In this document: in pieces, positions 1 to 6,000 of the stretch | How positions within the stretch are numbered: position 1 is the first letter of the stretch | Layout of the letters: each line of letters begins with the position of its first letter | Assembly (NCBI GenBank): GCA_038233815.1 | Contig: JBBSVE010000118.1 | Location: forward strand, 1-9,312 | Direction: 5' to 3' | Source of the DNA: JBBSVE01 sp038233815 | Lineage (GTDB): Bacteria > Pseudomonadota > Alphaproteobacteria > Rhodobacterales > Rhodobacteraceae | Length of the DNA stretch: 9,312 bases | Notes under the pieces: generated by a model | The model's input: only the letters and a program-made list of their open reading frames with translations | Database searches by the model: none | Told to the model about the DNA's origin: nothing | Translations under genes and position numbers: made by a program

Positions 1-116
1 CAATCAACACCTGAAACGGAACTTGCCAGCGACAATCACACTGATACGATCCCAGACACCGCGACGTAGAATCTCATCCAGATTGACGCGCAGGTCTCAT
101 CAAGATTGTCGCGCTA
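1..116. other. Noncoding repeat-bearing segment, possible end of a second mobile element
   Basis: No convincing gene is seen here. The segment holds two imperfect direct repeats of about 20 bp (72-91 and 95-114, shape TCTCATCnAGATTGnCGCGC, two differences, 23-bp period). An inverted copy of their core is at 29-37 (GCGACAATC against GATTGTCGC at 104-112). Clusters of short direct and inverted repeats in noncoding DNA are typical of transposase-binding ends, notably of IS21-family (istAB) elements. The position supports this, because the IS5 transposase next door is broken exactly where this segment begins. The family assignment is inference; no IstA or IstB coding sequence is in the window and the element would extend to the left of position 1. 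Confidence 0.35.
72..114. repeat. Tandem pair of ~20-bp imperfect direct repeats
   Basis: Positions 72-91 and 95-114 align over 20 bp with two mismatches (C/A and A/T), sharing TCTCATC, AGATTG and CGCGC blocks at a 23-bp period. The 9-bp core GATTGTCGC of the second copy also occurs inverted at 29-37. They may be protein-binding sites at a transposon end; this is inferred from the arrangement only. Confidence 0.55.
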
Positions 117-118
117 TA

Positions 119-144
119 GGTTTGCGCGTAAACCACGAGAGGGA
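119..144. repeat. Short near-palindromic dispersed repeat, copy A
   Basis: The copy begins with the imperfect inverted repeat GGTTTGCGCGTAAACC (119-134), followed by ACGAGAGGG. It matches copy B (566-591) at 20 of 26 positions, and several differences are compensating changes in the inverted-repeat arms. On the minus strand it starts at the CCC codon where the transposase departs from its family. It is read in the same frame as copy B, giving PSRGLRAN against PSHGLQAN. Confidence 0.6.
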
Positions 145-248
145 TGCTGGGCGGCATCGCTGACGTGATAGCGCCGCACCAGCTTGTGCATGCAATCCAC
201 ATTCACGTGGTTTTTGTAACCGTAGTGCGCCCGCCCGTGCTTTTTCGT

Positions 249-290
249 CGGGAAAGCAGTCCCCCGGACTGTTTCCTGATCCTCCTCACT
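249..290 (-). repeat. 42-bp in-frame palindromic insertion in the transposase
   Basis: This stretch encodes the 14 residues between DARW and TKKHG that I do not expect in IS5 relatives. It contains a hairpin at 251-276: GGAAA (251-255) pairs with TTTCC (272-276) and CAGTCC (257-262) with GGACTG (266-271), leaving one bulged base (256) and a three-base CCC loop. Its length is a multiple of three, so the frame is kept. It differs in sequence from the 26-bp repeat at 119-144 and 566-591. It could be an in-frame mobile palindrome or simply a variant loop of this subfamily. Confidence 0.5.
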
Positions 291-551
291 CCAGCGCGCG
301 TCCAGGTCTTTCTGGCATCGCTTGGCGGGCTTGTTTGCCCAATCCTCGGGTACTTCACCGGTCTTGATGGCCGCGTTCTCGTCGCGCGTGTTGTGGTTGC
401 GCGGTACCGGCACGATGGAGGCGTCCATTATCTGACCGCCGCAGTCGATATAGCCCTGCCGCGCGAGGTACCCGTCGAACTGGCGAAACAACGCCTCCAC
501 CTGGCCCGCCTGCGCCAGTGCATCTCGATAGAGCCACACCGTCTTGGCATC

Positions 552-590
552 CGTCGTCCGGCAGGGGTTTGCTTGCAGACCATGAGAGGG
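552..590 (-). repeat. 39-bp in-frame insertion in the transposase
   Basis: It encodes the 13 residues from PSHGLQAN to CRTT, between GDRVP and DAKT, which are adjacent in the IS5 relatives I know. Its start on the minus strand coincides with the edge of the 26-bp repeat copy B, and it continues 14 bp past that copy. No clear target duplication is visible at its edges. The in-frame length explains why the frame survives. Confidence 0.5.
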
Positions 591-591
591 G
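566..591. repeat. Short near-palindromic dispersed repeat, copy B
   Basis: The copy begins with the imperfect inverted repeat GGTTTGCTTGCAGACC (566-581), followed by ATGAGAGGGG. It is the partner of copy A at 119-144, in the same orientation 447 bp away, with 20 of 26 positions identical. It lies inside the 13-residue insertion of the transposase frame. Confidence 0.6.
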
Positions 592-960
592 GGCACCCGG
601 TCCCCTAGGGCCAGCGCCAGAAACCTCATGAACGACAGCCTATCGCGGACTTGGTACTCGATCTGGTCATCCGATAGGTTGTAGAGCGCGCTCAGCTCTA
701 GCGTCTTGAACATCAGCACCGCGTCCATCGGCTTTCGTCCCGCGCGGGACTTGCGATCCGCATCGGACTTGCGCCAGACCTGCTCGAGAACCGGGCGGAA
801 CTCCTCCCACGGCACGACGGCGGCAATCTCGACCAGCGGGTCGTTCTTGGTGTCAAGGCTTGCGTAGCGGTTGGAAAGATCGAAAAACCCATCTGTGCCA
901 TCGGTGTATCCCCACTGCCGGTTCACCGTTTCACGATACCGCGGCGCCAAGGTCAGGACA

Positions 961-981
961 ATTTTTAGAGATGCCCCCTAG
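961..981. repeat. Candidate IS5-type terminal repeat with CTAG target
   Basis: Reading inward on the minus strand from 977, the sequence is GGGGCATCTCTAAAAAT. CTAG at 978-981 follows directly outside it and fits the YTAR target preference of the family. The opposite end of the element is lost, so the repeat and the target duplication cannot be confirmed by pairing. Confidence 0.55.
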
Positions 982-1043
982 AGTGAACCGTTTCTGAGCG
1001 TTTTTCGGGGATTATCTGATTTTATGTGCATGGTCTTTCCGGT

Positions 1044-1064
1044 CAACTCACGACGACTGAGTTG
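1044..1064. promoter_or_regulatory. Perfect 7-bp inverted repeat, possible operator or stem-loop
   Basis: CAACTCA (1044-1050) and TGAGTTG (1058-1064) are exact reverse complements separated by the 7-base spacer CGACGAC. No T-run follows on the plus strand, so an intrinsic terminator is unlikely. A dimeric regulator site about 85 bp before the -35-like box is possible. The role is not established. Confidence 0.4.
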
Positions 1065-1115
1065 CCGAACGTCTGGACGCAAGAAAGGTTTGTTCACCGC
1101 AAGTCGCCTCCGAAA

Positions 1116-1125
1116 TTGTCGACAA
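1116..1125. promoter_or_regulatory. TTGTCGACAA palindrome, candidate operator
   Basis: This is a perfect 10-bp palindrome ending five bases before the TTGACA box. An extra TTGTC half-site lies at 1149-1153 in the putative promoter spacer. Palindromes of the TTGT-n2-ACAA form are common binding sites for GntR-type (FCD) regulators, which often control catabolic and transport operons. No regulator gene is in the window, so the binding protein is unknown. Confidence 0.4.
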
Positions 1126-1130
1126 ACCGA

Positions 1131-1160
1131 TTGACATTTTGGTGACGGTTGTCCGAGATT
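1131..1160 (+). promoter_or_regulatory. Possible sigma-70 promoter of the transporter operon
   Basis: TTGACA at 1131-1136 matches the -35 consensus exactly. With an 18-bp spacer the best -10 candidate is GAGATT (1155-1160), a poor match with 3 of 6 positions, so an activator may be needed or the true promoter may differ. The box lies about 95-125 bp before the binding-protein start, leaving room for an untranslated leader. Confidence 0.3.
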
Positions 1161-1254
1161 GAGTTTGGAAGAACCAATGGCAGGCTCATCGTTCCGACAA
1201 CCGCGGACGGCTCCGGGGGGTGGGCCGAACAAAGAACAACTGGGGGAGAAACAG

Positions 1255-2823
1255 ATGAATCTCAGAACAACGCTTCTTGCCGGCGCCGCGATGGTCGCGA
1301 TGACGTCGGCCGTATCGGCGGAGACGCTTCGGTGGGGGGCGGCACGCGACATCAATTCGCTCGATCCCTACTCCTACGGATCGACATTCACGATCAGCTT
1401 TCTCAACCACGTCTATGAGGGTCTGGTGCGTTACAACGCCGACCTGACGATCGAGCCGGCGCTGGCGACGAGCTGGGAGACGATGCCCGGCAATATCTGG
1501 CGCTTCCATCTGCGCGAGGGCGTCAAGTTCCACGATGGCGCGGATTTCACCGCCGATGACGTGGTGGCCTCCCTGACGCGGGTGAGCGATGAATCCTCGC
1601 CCCTGCGCGGCAATCTGCCTGCTTACAAATCCGCCACCAAGGTCGATGACCACACGGTCGATATCGCGGTCGACGGCACCTATCCGCTGCTTTTGAACGA
1701 TCTGACCAACATTCACATGTTCGACGCGGGCTGGCTGAAGGCCAACGGGGCCGAGATGCCGACCGATGTGGCCAAGAAGGTCGAGGGCTACGCCACCTTC
1801 CACACCAACGGGACCGGGCCCTTCAGCCTCGAGAGCCGCGTGCCGGACAGCAAGACCGTTCTCGTCGTGAACCCGAACTGGTGGGATACGCCGAAGCACA
1901 ATCTCGACCGGATCGAGTTCACGCCGATCGCGTCGGCGGCGACACGGACTGCGGCACTTCTGGCGGGGGAGATCGATTTTACCGAAGCCGCTCCGATCCA
2001 GGACCTGCCCCGACTGGAGGGCGCGCCAGGCGTCAAAGTGCTGGCCAGCAGCGAACTTCGCACGCTGATGTTCGGTTTCAACGAGCGCCCGAAGCTCGCC
2101 GACGGGCGCAACAATCCCTTTGCGGACAAGCGGGTGCGGGAAGCGGTCGCTGCGGGCATCGACCTCGACGCGATCCACAAGAAGGTGATGCGCGGTCAGT
2201 CCCGGATCGCGGGTACGGTCGTCGCCCCGGCCATCCCGGGCTATTCCGAAGATCTCGACACACCGACGCCCTACGATCCCGACGCGGCGGCAAAGACCAT
2301 CAAGGATGCGGGGGCGGAGGGGTTCGCCTTCACGCTGGTCTGCGCCAACGACGCCTATGTGAACGAGGAAGGCGTCTGCAACGCCATGGTCTCCATGATG
2401 ACGCGGATCGGGCTGAAACCCACACTCGATATCGGACCGAACGCGATCCAGCAGGTCAAGCAGTCGAGCGGGGAGGCCGACATGTTCGACCTCGGCTGGG
2501 CGAATGAGCCGATGCTCGACAGCTATTCGATCCTTCTGCAGGTCTTCAAGACGAAGAGCGATAATGCCGGTGTCTTCAACTGGGGCGGCTGGTCCTACCC
2601 GGAGATCGACAAGCTTCTGGATGCCTCGGCGGTCGAGATGGACCGCGATGCGCGCCTGAAGATGGAGAATGAGGCGCTGCGGCTGGTGAAGGAAAATGTC
2701 ATCATGATCCCGATCCATCAGCAACCGATGGCATGGGGACTGTCCGACAAGGTGGACAGCGTGCTCCAGCTTTCGGACAACAAGGCGCGCCACTGGATGA
2801 CGACGATGAAGGCCGCGAACTGA
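1255..2823 (+). CDS. ABC transporter periplasmic substrate-binding protein, family 5 (SBP_bac_5)
   Basis: This 522-residue protein captures the substrate in the periplasm and delivers it to the two permeases encoded next. The ATG at 1255 is chosen because GGGGGAGA (1242-1249) precedes it and it begins a Sec signal peptide: basic MNLR, a hydrophobic core and probable cleavage after AVSA (residue 22). There is no lipobox cysteine, so it should be soluble. A TTG 96 bp upstream would put 32 unlikely residues before the signal and is rejected. The family signature runs through LATSWE...WRFHLREGVKFHDG (about 70-96), followed by FTADDVVASL. YDPDAAAKTIKDAG and WGGWSYPEIDKLLD are also typical of the fold. 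The length is normal. The family binds peptides, but also opines, glycosides, nickel chelates and other solutes; with amidohydrolase neighbours a non-peptide nitrogen compound is the better guess. Confidence 0.93.
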   Translation: MNLRTTLLAGAAMVAMTSAVSAETLRWGAARDINSLDPYSYGSTFTISFLNHVYEGLVRYNADLTIEPALATSWETMPGNIWRFHLREGVKFHDGADFTADDVVASLTRVSDESSPLRGNLPAYKSATKVDDHTVDIAVDGTYPLLLNDLTNIHMFDAGWLKANGAEMPTDVAKKVEGYATFHTNGTGPFSLESRVPDSKTVLVVNPNWWDTPKHNLDRIEFTPIASAATRTAALLAGEIDFTEAAPIQDLPRLEGAPGVKVLASSELRTLMFGFNERPKLADGRNNPFADKRVREAVAAGIDLDAIHKKVMRGQSRIAGTVVAPAIPGYSEDLDTPTPYDPDAAAKTIKDAGAEGFAFTLVCANDAYVNEEGVCNAMVSMMTRIGLKPTLDIGPNAIQQVKQSSGEADMFDLGWANEPMLDSYSILLQVFKTKSDNAGVFNWGGWSYPEIDKLLDASAVEMDRDARLKMENEALRLVKENVIMIPIHQQPMAWGLSDKVDSVLQLSDNKARHWMTTMKAAN

Positions 2824-2829
2824 CCGACC

Positions 2830-2859
2830 GGGGCCGGGCCGCACCAAGCGCCCGGCCCC
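2830..2859 (+). promoter_or_regulatory. GC-rich intercistronic hairpin between binding protein and permease
   Basis: The 10-bp arm GGGGCCGGGC (2830-2839) pairs perfectly with GCCCGGCCCC (2850-2859) around a 10-base loop, seven bases after the binding-protein stop. No U-tract follows, only a C-rich run. Such hairpins after binding-protein genes typically protect the upstream mRNA from 3' exonucleases or weakly attenuate transcription, giving more binding protein than membrane components. This role is inferred from position. Confidence 0.6.
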
Positions 2860-2884
2860 CTCCTCGCCCTGCGGGAGATTTGCC

Positions 2885-3856
2885 GTGACAGTCTTTCTCA
2901 TCAAGCGCCTGTTCAACGCGGCGATGGTCATGCTGGTCGTGGCAGCACTTGCTTTCATGATCTTCCGCTTCGTCGGCGATCCGATCCAGCTGATGGTGAA
3001 CGAGCAGACGACCCAAGGAGAGAAGGACGCCCTGCGCGCCAGTCTCGGGCTGAACGATTCCGTTGTCGTGCAGTATCTGCGCTTTGTGGGCAACGCGGTG
3101 CGGGGCGACTTCGGCATCTCCTACCGCAACCAGCAAAGCGTGATGAGCCTGATTGCCGAACGCTTCCCCGCGACGATGGAGCTGGTGATCGTGGCCACCA
3201 TCCTGTCGCTGGTGGTGGGCATCCCGCTGGGTGTCATCACGGCGATCCACCGAGGGCGGTGGTTCTCCGAGAGCCTGCAGTTCGTGTCCATCATCGGGGT
3301 GTCGCTGCCGAGCTTCGTGATCGGGATCGTGCTGATCCTCGTCTTTTCTGTCGAGCTTGGAATTGCACCCGCGTTCGGGCGCGGTGAGGTGGTGCGGATC
3401 GGCTGGTGGACCACAGGGCTGCTGACGCCCTCGGGCCGGGCGGCGCTGGTGCTGCCGTCGATCTCGCTGGCGCTCTACCAGATCACGCTGGTCATGCGGC
3501 TGGTGCGGGCCGAGATGCTGGAGGTCCTGCGCTCTGACTTCGTCAAGTTCGCCCGCGCGCGGGGGGTGCCGCGCTGGCGTGTCCACTACAGCCACGCGCT
3601 GCGCAATTGCCTGATGCCGGTGGTGACGATGACGGCGATGAACGTGGGGGCGCTGATCGCCTTCGCGCTGATCACCGAGACGGTGTTCCAGTGGCCGGGG
3701 ATGGGGCTCCTCTTCATCCAGGCGGTGACCTTCGTCGATATTCCGGTGATGGCCGCGTATCTCTGCATCGTGTCCTTCATCTTCGTGGTGCTGAACACGG
3801 CTGTGGACATTGCTTACGCGCTGATCGACCCGCGCCTTCGCACGGCAAGAGGGTAA
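2885..3856 (+). CDS. ABC transporter permease, DppB/OppB family
   Basis: This 323-residue inner-membrane protein forms one half of the translocation channel. It starts at GTG with GGGAG (2873-2877) seven bases upstream; the MTVFLIKRLF start matches the usual N-terminus of the family. Segments include TM1 at about 10-30, the conserved RGDFGISY (73-80), hydrophobic helices at about 98-120 and 132-157, and a stretch with LPSISLALYQITLVMRLVRA. The EAA-type cytoplasmic loop (about 210-235, with ARARGVPRWRV) couples to the ATPases. The family motifs TETVFQWPGMG and IDPRLR are at the C-terminus. Length and order are normal. It sits 61 bp after the binding-protein gene, across a hairpin, and 4 bp before the second permease. 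The substrate cannot be deduced from a permease of this class. Confidence 0.94.
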   Translation: MTVFLIKRLFNAAMVMLVVAALAFMIFRFVGDPIQLMVNEQTTQGEKDALRASLGLNDSVVVQYLRFVGNAVRGDFGISYRNQQSVMSLIAERFPATMELVIVATILSLVVGIPLGVITAIHRGRWFSESLQFVSIIGVSLPSFVIGIVLILVFSVELGIAPAFGRGEVVRIGWWTTGLLTPSGRAALVLPSISLALYQITLVMRLVRAEMLEVLRSDFVKFARARGVPRWRVHYSHALRNCLMPVVTMTAMNVGALIAFALITETVFQWPGMGLLFIQAVTFVDIPVMAAYLCIVSFIFVVLNTAVDIAYALIDPRLRTARG

Positions 3857-3860
3857 GCAC

Positions 3861-4793
3861 ATGACCGACGCCGCAGCCCCGCTGTCCCGCTTCGCAAGGC
3901 TCAGGAAGTCCGACCTCTGGTGGTCGTTCTGGCATCACAAGTCGGCGGTCTTTGCCGCAGTCCTGCTGACCGTCCTGATCGTCAGCGCCTTTACCTCGCC
4001 ACTTTATGTCCCGCAGAATCCGTTCGATCCGTCCCAGCTCGACCTGATGAACTCCGAATATCCGCCGGTCTGGGTGGACGGCGGGCAGTGGCCCTACATC
4101 CTCGGGACGGATTCGCAGGGGCGCGATATCCTGTCGGCGATCCTCTACGGCTCGCGCATCTCGATCCTGATCGGGCTTGCGTCGGTGGCGCTGTCGCTCC
4201 TCATCGGGATCTCACTGGGTCTGGTCGCGGGCTATTACGGCGGGTTCATCGACAATGCGCTGATGCGGGTGGGCGACGTGCTGCTGTCGATCCCGACGAT
4301 CCTGATCGCGATCCTCGTCAGCGCCATCGTGCGCCAGCTTCTTCCGCCATGGCTGCGCGACGTGGGTGCGGGCGGGGTGCTGGTGCTTGCCATCGTGATG
4401 TCGGCCTGGGTGCAATATGCCCGGACCGTGCGCGCCCAGACGGCGGTGGAGCGGGGCAAGGAATATGTGCAGGCGGCGCGTCTTCTGAAGGTGCCCGCGC
4501 GGCGCATCATGCTGCACCACATCCTGCCCAACACGCTGACCCCGATCCTCGTCGCCGCAACGCTTAATTTCGGCCTGGCGATCCTGACGGAGGCGACGCT
4601 GTCCTTTCTGGGGATTGGGATGCCGGCGAGCCAGCCGAGCCTCGGCACGCTGATCCGGCTCGGCAACGAGTTCCTGTTTGCCGGGGTCTGGTGGGTGGTG
4701 CTGTTCCCGGTGCTGCAACTCTGCCTTCTCGTCGTGTCGGTGAACCTTCTGGGCGACTGGCTGCGCGATGCCCTGAACCCGAGATTAAGGTGA
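3861..4793 (+). CDS. ABC transporter permease, DppC/OppC family
   Basis: This 310-residue inner-membrane protein pairs with the preceding permease. The ATG is preceded by AAGAGGG (3847-3853), which overlaps the end of the upstream gene. The OppC N-terminal segment (WWSFWHHKSAVFAAVLLTVLIVSAF, about 20-44) is followed by the family motif LGTDSQGRDILS (81-92). Helices lie at about 101-123 and 140-157. The EAA loop is around 201-224 (EYVQAARLLKVPARRIMLHH, then ILPN), with EATLSFLGIG (234-243) and a final LGDWLRDALNPRLR. All expected elements are present and the length is typical. The stop lies only 4 bp before the next start, so translation is probably coupled to the first amidohydrolase. Confidence 0.94.
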   Translation: MTDAAAPLSRFARLRKSDLWWSFWHHKSAVFAAVLLTVLIVSAFTSPLYVPQNPFDPSQLDLMNSEYPPVWVDGGQWPYILGTDSQGRDILSAILYGSRISILIGLASVALSLLIGISLGLVAGYYGGFIDNALMRVGDVLLSIPTILIAILVSAIVRQLLPPWLRDVGAGGVLVLAIVMSAWVQYARTVRAQTAVERGKEYVQAARLLKVPARRIMLHHILPNTLTPILVAATLNFGLAILTEATLSFLGIGMPASQPSLGTLIRLGNEFLFAGVWWVVLFPVLQLCLLVVSVNLLGDWLRDALNPRLR

Positions 4794-4797
4794 TCTT

Positions 4798-6000
4798 ATG
4801 CCCGACCTTCTGATCCGAAACGTCCGCCCGATGGGGGGTGCTGCCGCCGATATCCTGATCCGCGACGCACGGATCTCCGCCATCGGTCCGGGCCTTGAGG
4901 CTGGAGGTGTCCCAACGGAGGACGGCGGTGGGCACATCGCGATCCCGTCGCTGACCGAAACGCACACCCATCTCGACAAGACCGTCTGGGGCATGGCGTG
5001 GTATCCCGGGCGCAAGGGCGGCGACCTTCAGTCCCTGATCGACAACGAGCGTGACGCCCGCATCCCCCTCGGCCTCGACGTGCATCGCCAGTCGATGCGC
5101 CATGCAATCCGGTTGATTCAGAATGGCACCGGCCATATCCGCAGCCATGTCGACATCGACATCGATCACGGGCTGAGCCTCCTGGAGGGCAAGCTGCGGA
5201 CCCGCGAGGCGCTGGCGGGCGCAGTGGAAATCCAGATCGTGGCCTTTCCACAATCGGGGCTGATGGTGCGGCCGGGGACGCTGGACCTGATGGATGCGGC
5301 CCTGTCGGCGGGCGCGGATGTGGTTGGCGGGCTCGACCCGTCCTCGATGGACCGCGACCCGAAAGGCTCGCTCGATGCGACCTTCGCGCTGGCAGAAAAG
5401 CACGGCAAGCCCATCGACATTCACCTCCACGAGCCCGGCGAGCTTGGCGCCTTCACGCTGGAGATGATCCTGGAGCGGACCCGCGCGCTGGGGATGGAGG
5501 GGCTGGTCGGCGTCTCGCACGCGTTCTGCATGGGTGCGCCCGATGCGGAACGGGTGGCGGGGCTGATGGAGGCGGTCGCGCGCGCCGATGTGCGGATCTT
5601 CACCACCGGGCATCCGTCGGCGGAGGTGCCGTCCCTGCAAGCAATGCGGAAAGTGGGCATCAAGGTGGGGCTCGGCTGCGACGGCATCCGCGACACCTGG
5701 GGGCCGTGGGGCCAGCCCGACATGATGGACCGCGCGCGGATCGTCGGCATGAAGAACCGGATGCGGCGCGATGACGAGCTGGAACTGCTGCTCGACACCG
5801 CGTCGCGCGGCGGGGCGGAGGCGATCGGCATCTCGCCCCATGATCTGAGCATCGGCAGCGCCGCCGACCTGACCCTCGTCGCAGGCGAAACGCTGGCGCA
5901 TGCGGTGGTGGAGGAGGCACCGCGTGCGCTGGTCGTCAAGGGAGGCCGCGTGGTGGCACGGGACGGCGCGCTCTGTGTGGCCGGGGTTGCGATGCCATGA
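4798..6000 (+). CDS. Amidohydrolase, cytosine deaminase/AtzC-like
   Basis: This 400-residue cytoplasmic metal-dependent hydrolase shows no signal peptide. The N-terminal strand segment LLIRNVRPM...DILIRDARISAIGPGL is the small beta domain that precedes the TIM barrel. The active-site residues expected from cytosine deaminase CodA are all present: THTHLDK (H56, H58), IDIHLHE (H209, E212), VSHAFCM (H241) and GLGCDGIRD (D295). DTWGPWGQPDMMD after the last Asp also resembles CodA and AtzC. It probably deaminates or hydrolyses an amide or amine on a nitrogen ring, but cytosine itself is unproven; close families also act on isopropylammelide, creatinine and isoguanine. The ATG has AAGG (4787-4790) upstream. 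Placed between the permeases and ATPases of an importer, it most likely acts on the imported compound. It ends in an ATGA overlap with the next gene. Confidence 0.88.
   Translation: MPDLLIRNVRPMGGAAADILIRDARISAIGPGLEAGGVPTEDGGGHIAIPSLTETHTHLDKTVWGMAWYPGRKGGDLQSLIDNERDARIPLGLDVHRQSMRHAIRLIQNGTGHIRSHVDIDIDHGLSLLEGKLRTREALAGAVEIQIVAFPQSGLMVRPGTLDLMDAALSAGADVVGGLDPSSMDRDPKGSLDATFALAEKHGKPIDIHLHEPGELGAFTLEMILERTRALGMEGLVGVSHAFCMGAPDAERVAGLMEAVARADVRIFTTGHPSAEVPSLQAMRKVGIKVGLGCDGIRDTWGPWGQPDMMDRARIVGMKNRMRRDDELELLLDTASRGGAEAIGISPHDLSIGSAADLTLVAGETLAHAVVEEAPRALVVKGGRVVARDGALCVAGVAMP

Larger units (their letters stand above)
114..950 (-). pseudogene. IS5-family DDE transposase, C-terminally truncated with in-frame insertions
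   Basis: The frame reads 278 residues from a TTG start (948-950); no ATG lies upstream inside the element. IS5 features in order are an N-terminal domain with GFFDLSNR (21-28), the LSDDQIEYQVRDRLSFMRFL stretch (92-111), the first catalytic Asp in QIMDASIVPVPRN (D176), and the KKHGRAHYGYKNHVNVD block (236-252). Intact relatives run to roughly 330-360 residues and carry the second Asp and the Y-R-E-K region downstream; both are missing, so the product should be inactive. Three places depart from the family pattern as I know it. Residues 121-133 lie between GDRVP and DAKT, residues 221-234 lie between DARW and TKKHG, and residues 270-278 replace the expected HDSQ continuation before a stop at 114-116. 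All three keep the frame. The family call is secure; the claim that the inserts are foreign rests on remembered family consensus. Confidence 0.85.
117..977 (-). mobile_element. IS5-family insertion sequence remnant, 3' part lost
   Basis: Only the 5' part of the element remains. On the minus strand the element would start at about 977 with GGGGCATCTCTAAAAAT, a sequence of the style seen at IS5-family ends. It directly abuts CTAG (978-981), which fits the four-base YTAR target duplicated by IS5-type elements. The transposase frame begins about 27 bp inside this end. The opposite terminal repeat and the C-terminal coding part are absent, so the element cannot move by itself. The break is near 117-144, where unrelated repeat-rich DNA takes over. 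The end assignment rests on sequence pattern because the partner repeat is missing. Confidence 0.7.
982..1254. other. Intergenic regulatory gap upstream of the transporter operon
   Basis: No supportable gene is seen on either strand. The base composition is less GC-rich than the flanking operon, as expected for a promoter region. It holds an inverted repeat at 1044-1064, a palindrome at 1116-1125 and a -35-like box at 1131-1136, listed separately. Open frames crossing into the binding-protein gene from 1149 or 1159 lack ribosome sites and are not called. Confidence 0.6.

Noticed and set aside
72..114. CRISPR array
   Set aside because: There are only two imperfect repeats with almost no spacer between them and no cas genes.
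144..608. Plus-strand open frame across the IS remnant
   Set aside because: It is opposite the IS5 transposase frame, which has clear family motifs; the plus-strand product resembles nothing I recognise.
1044..1064. Intrinsic terminator
   Set aside because: A stem-loop is present but no T-run follows on either strand.
1159..1254. Earlier TTG start for the binding protein
   Set aside because: It would put 32 residues without signal character before a textbook signal peptide; the ATG at 1255 has a strong ribosome site.
1186..3117. Long open frame on the minus strand opposite the binding-protein gene
   Set aside because: It lies antisense to a clearly recognised family protein, is rich in Arg, His and Asp as expected of a GC-rich shadow frame, and shows no domain.
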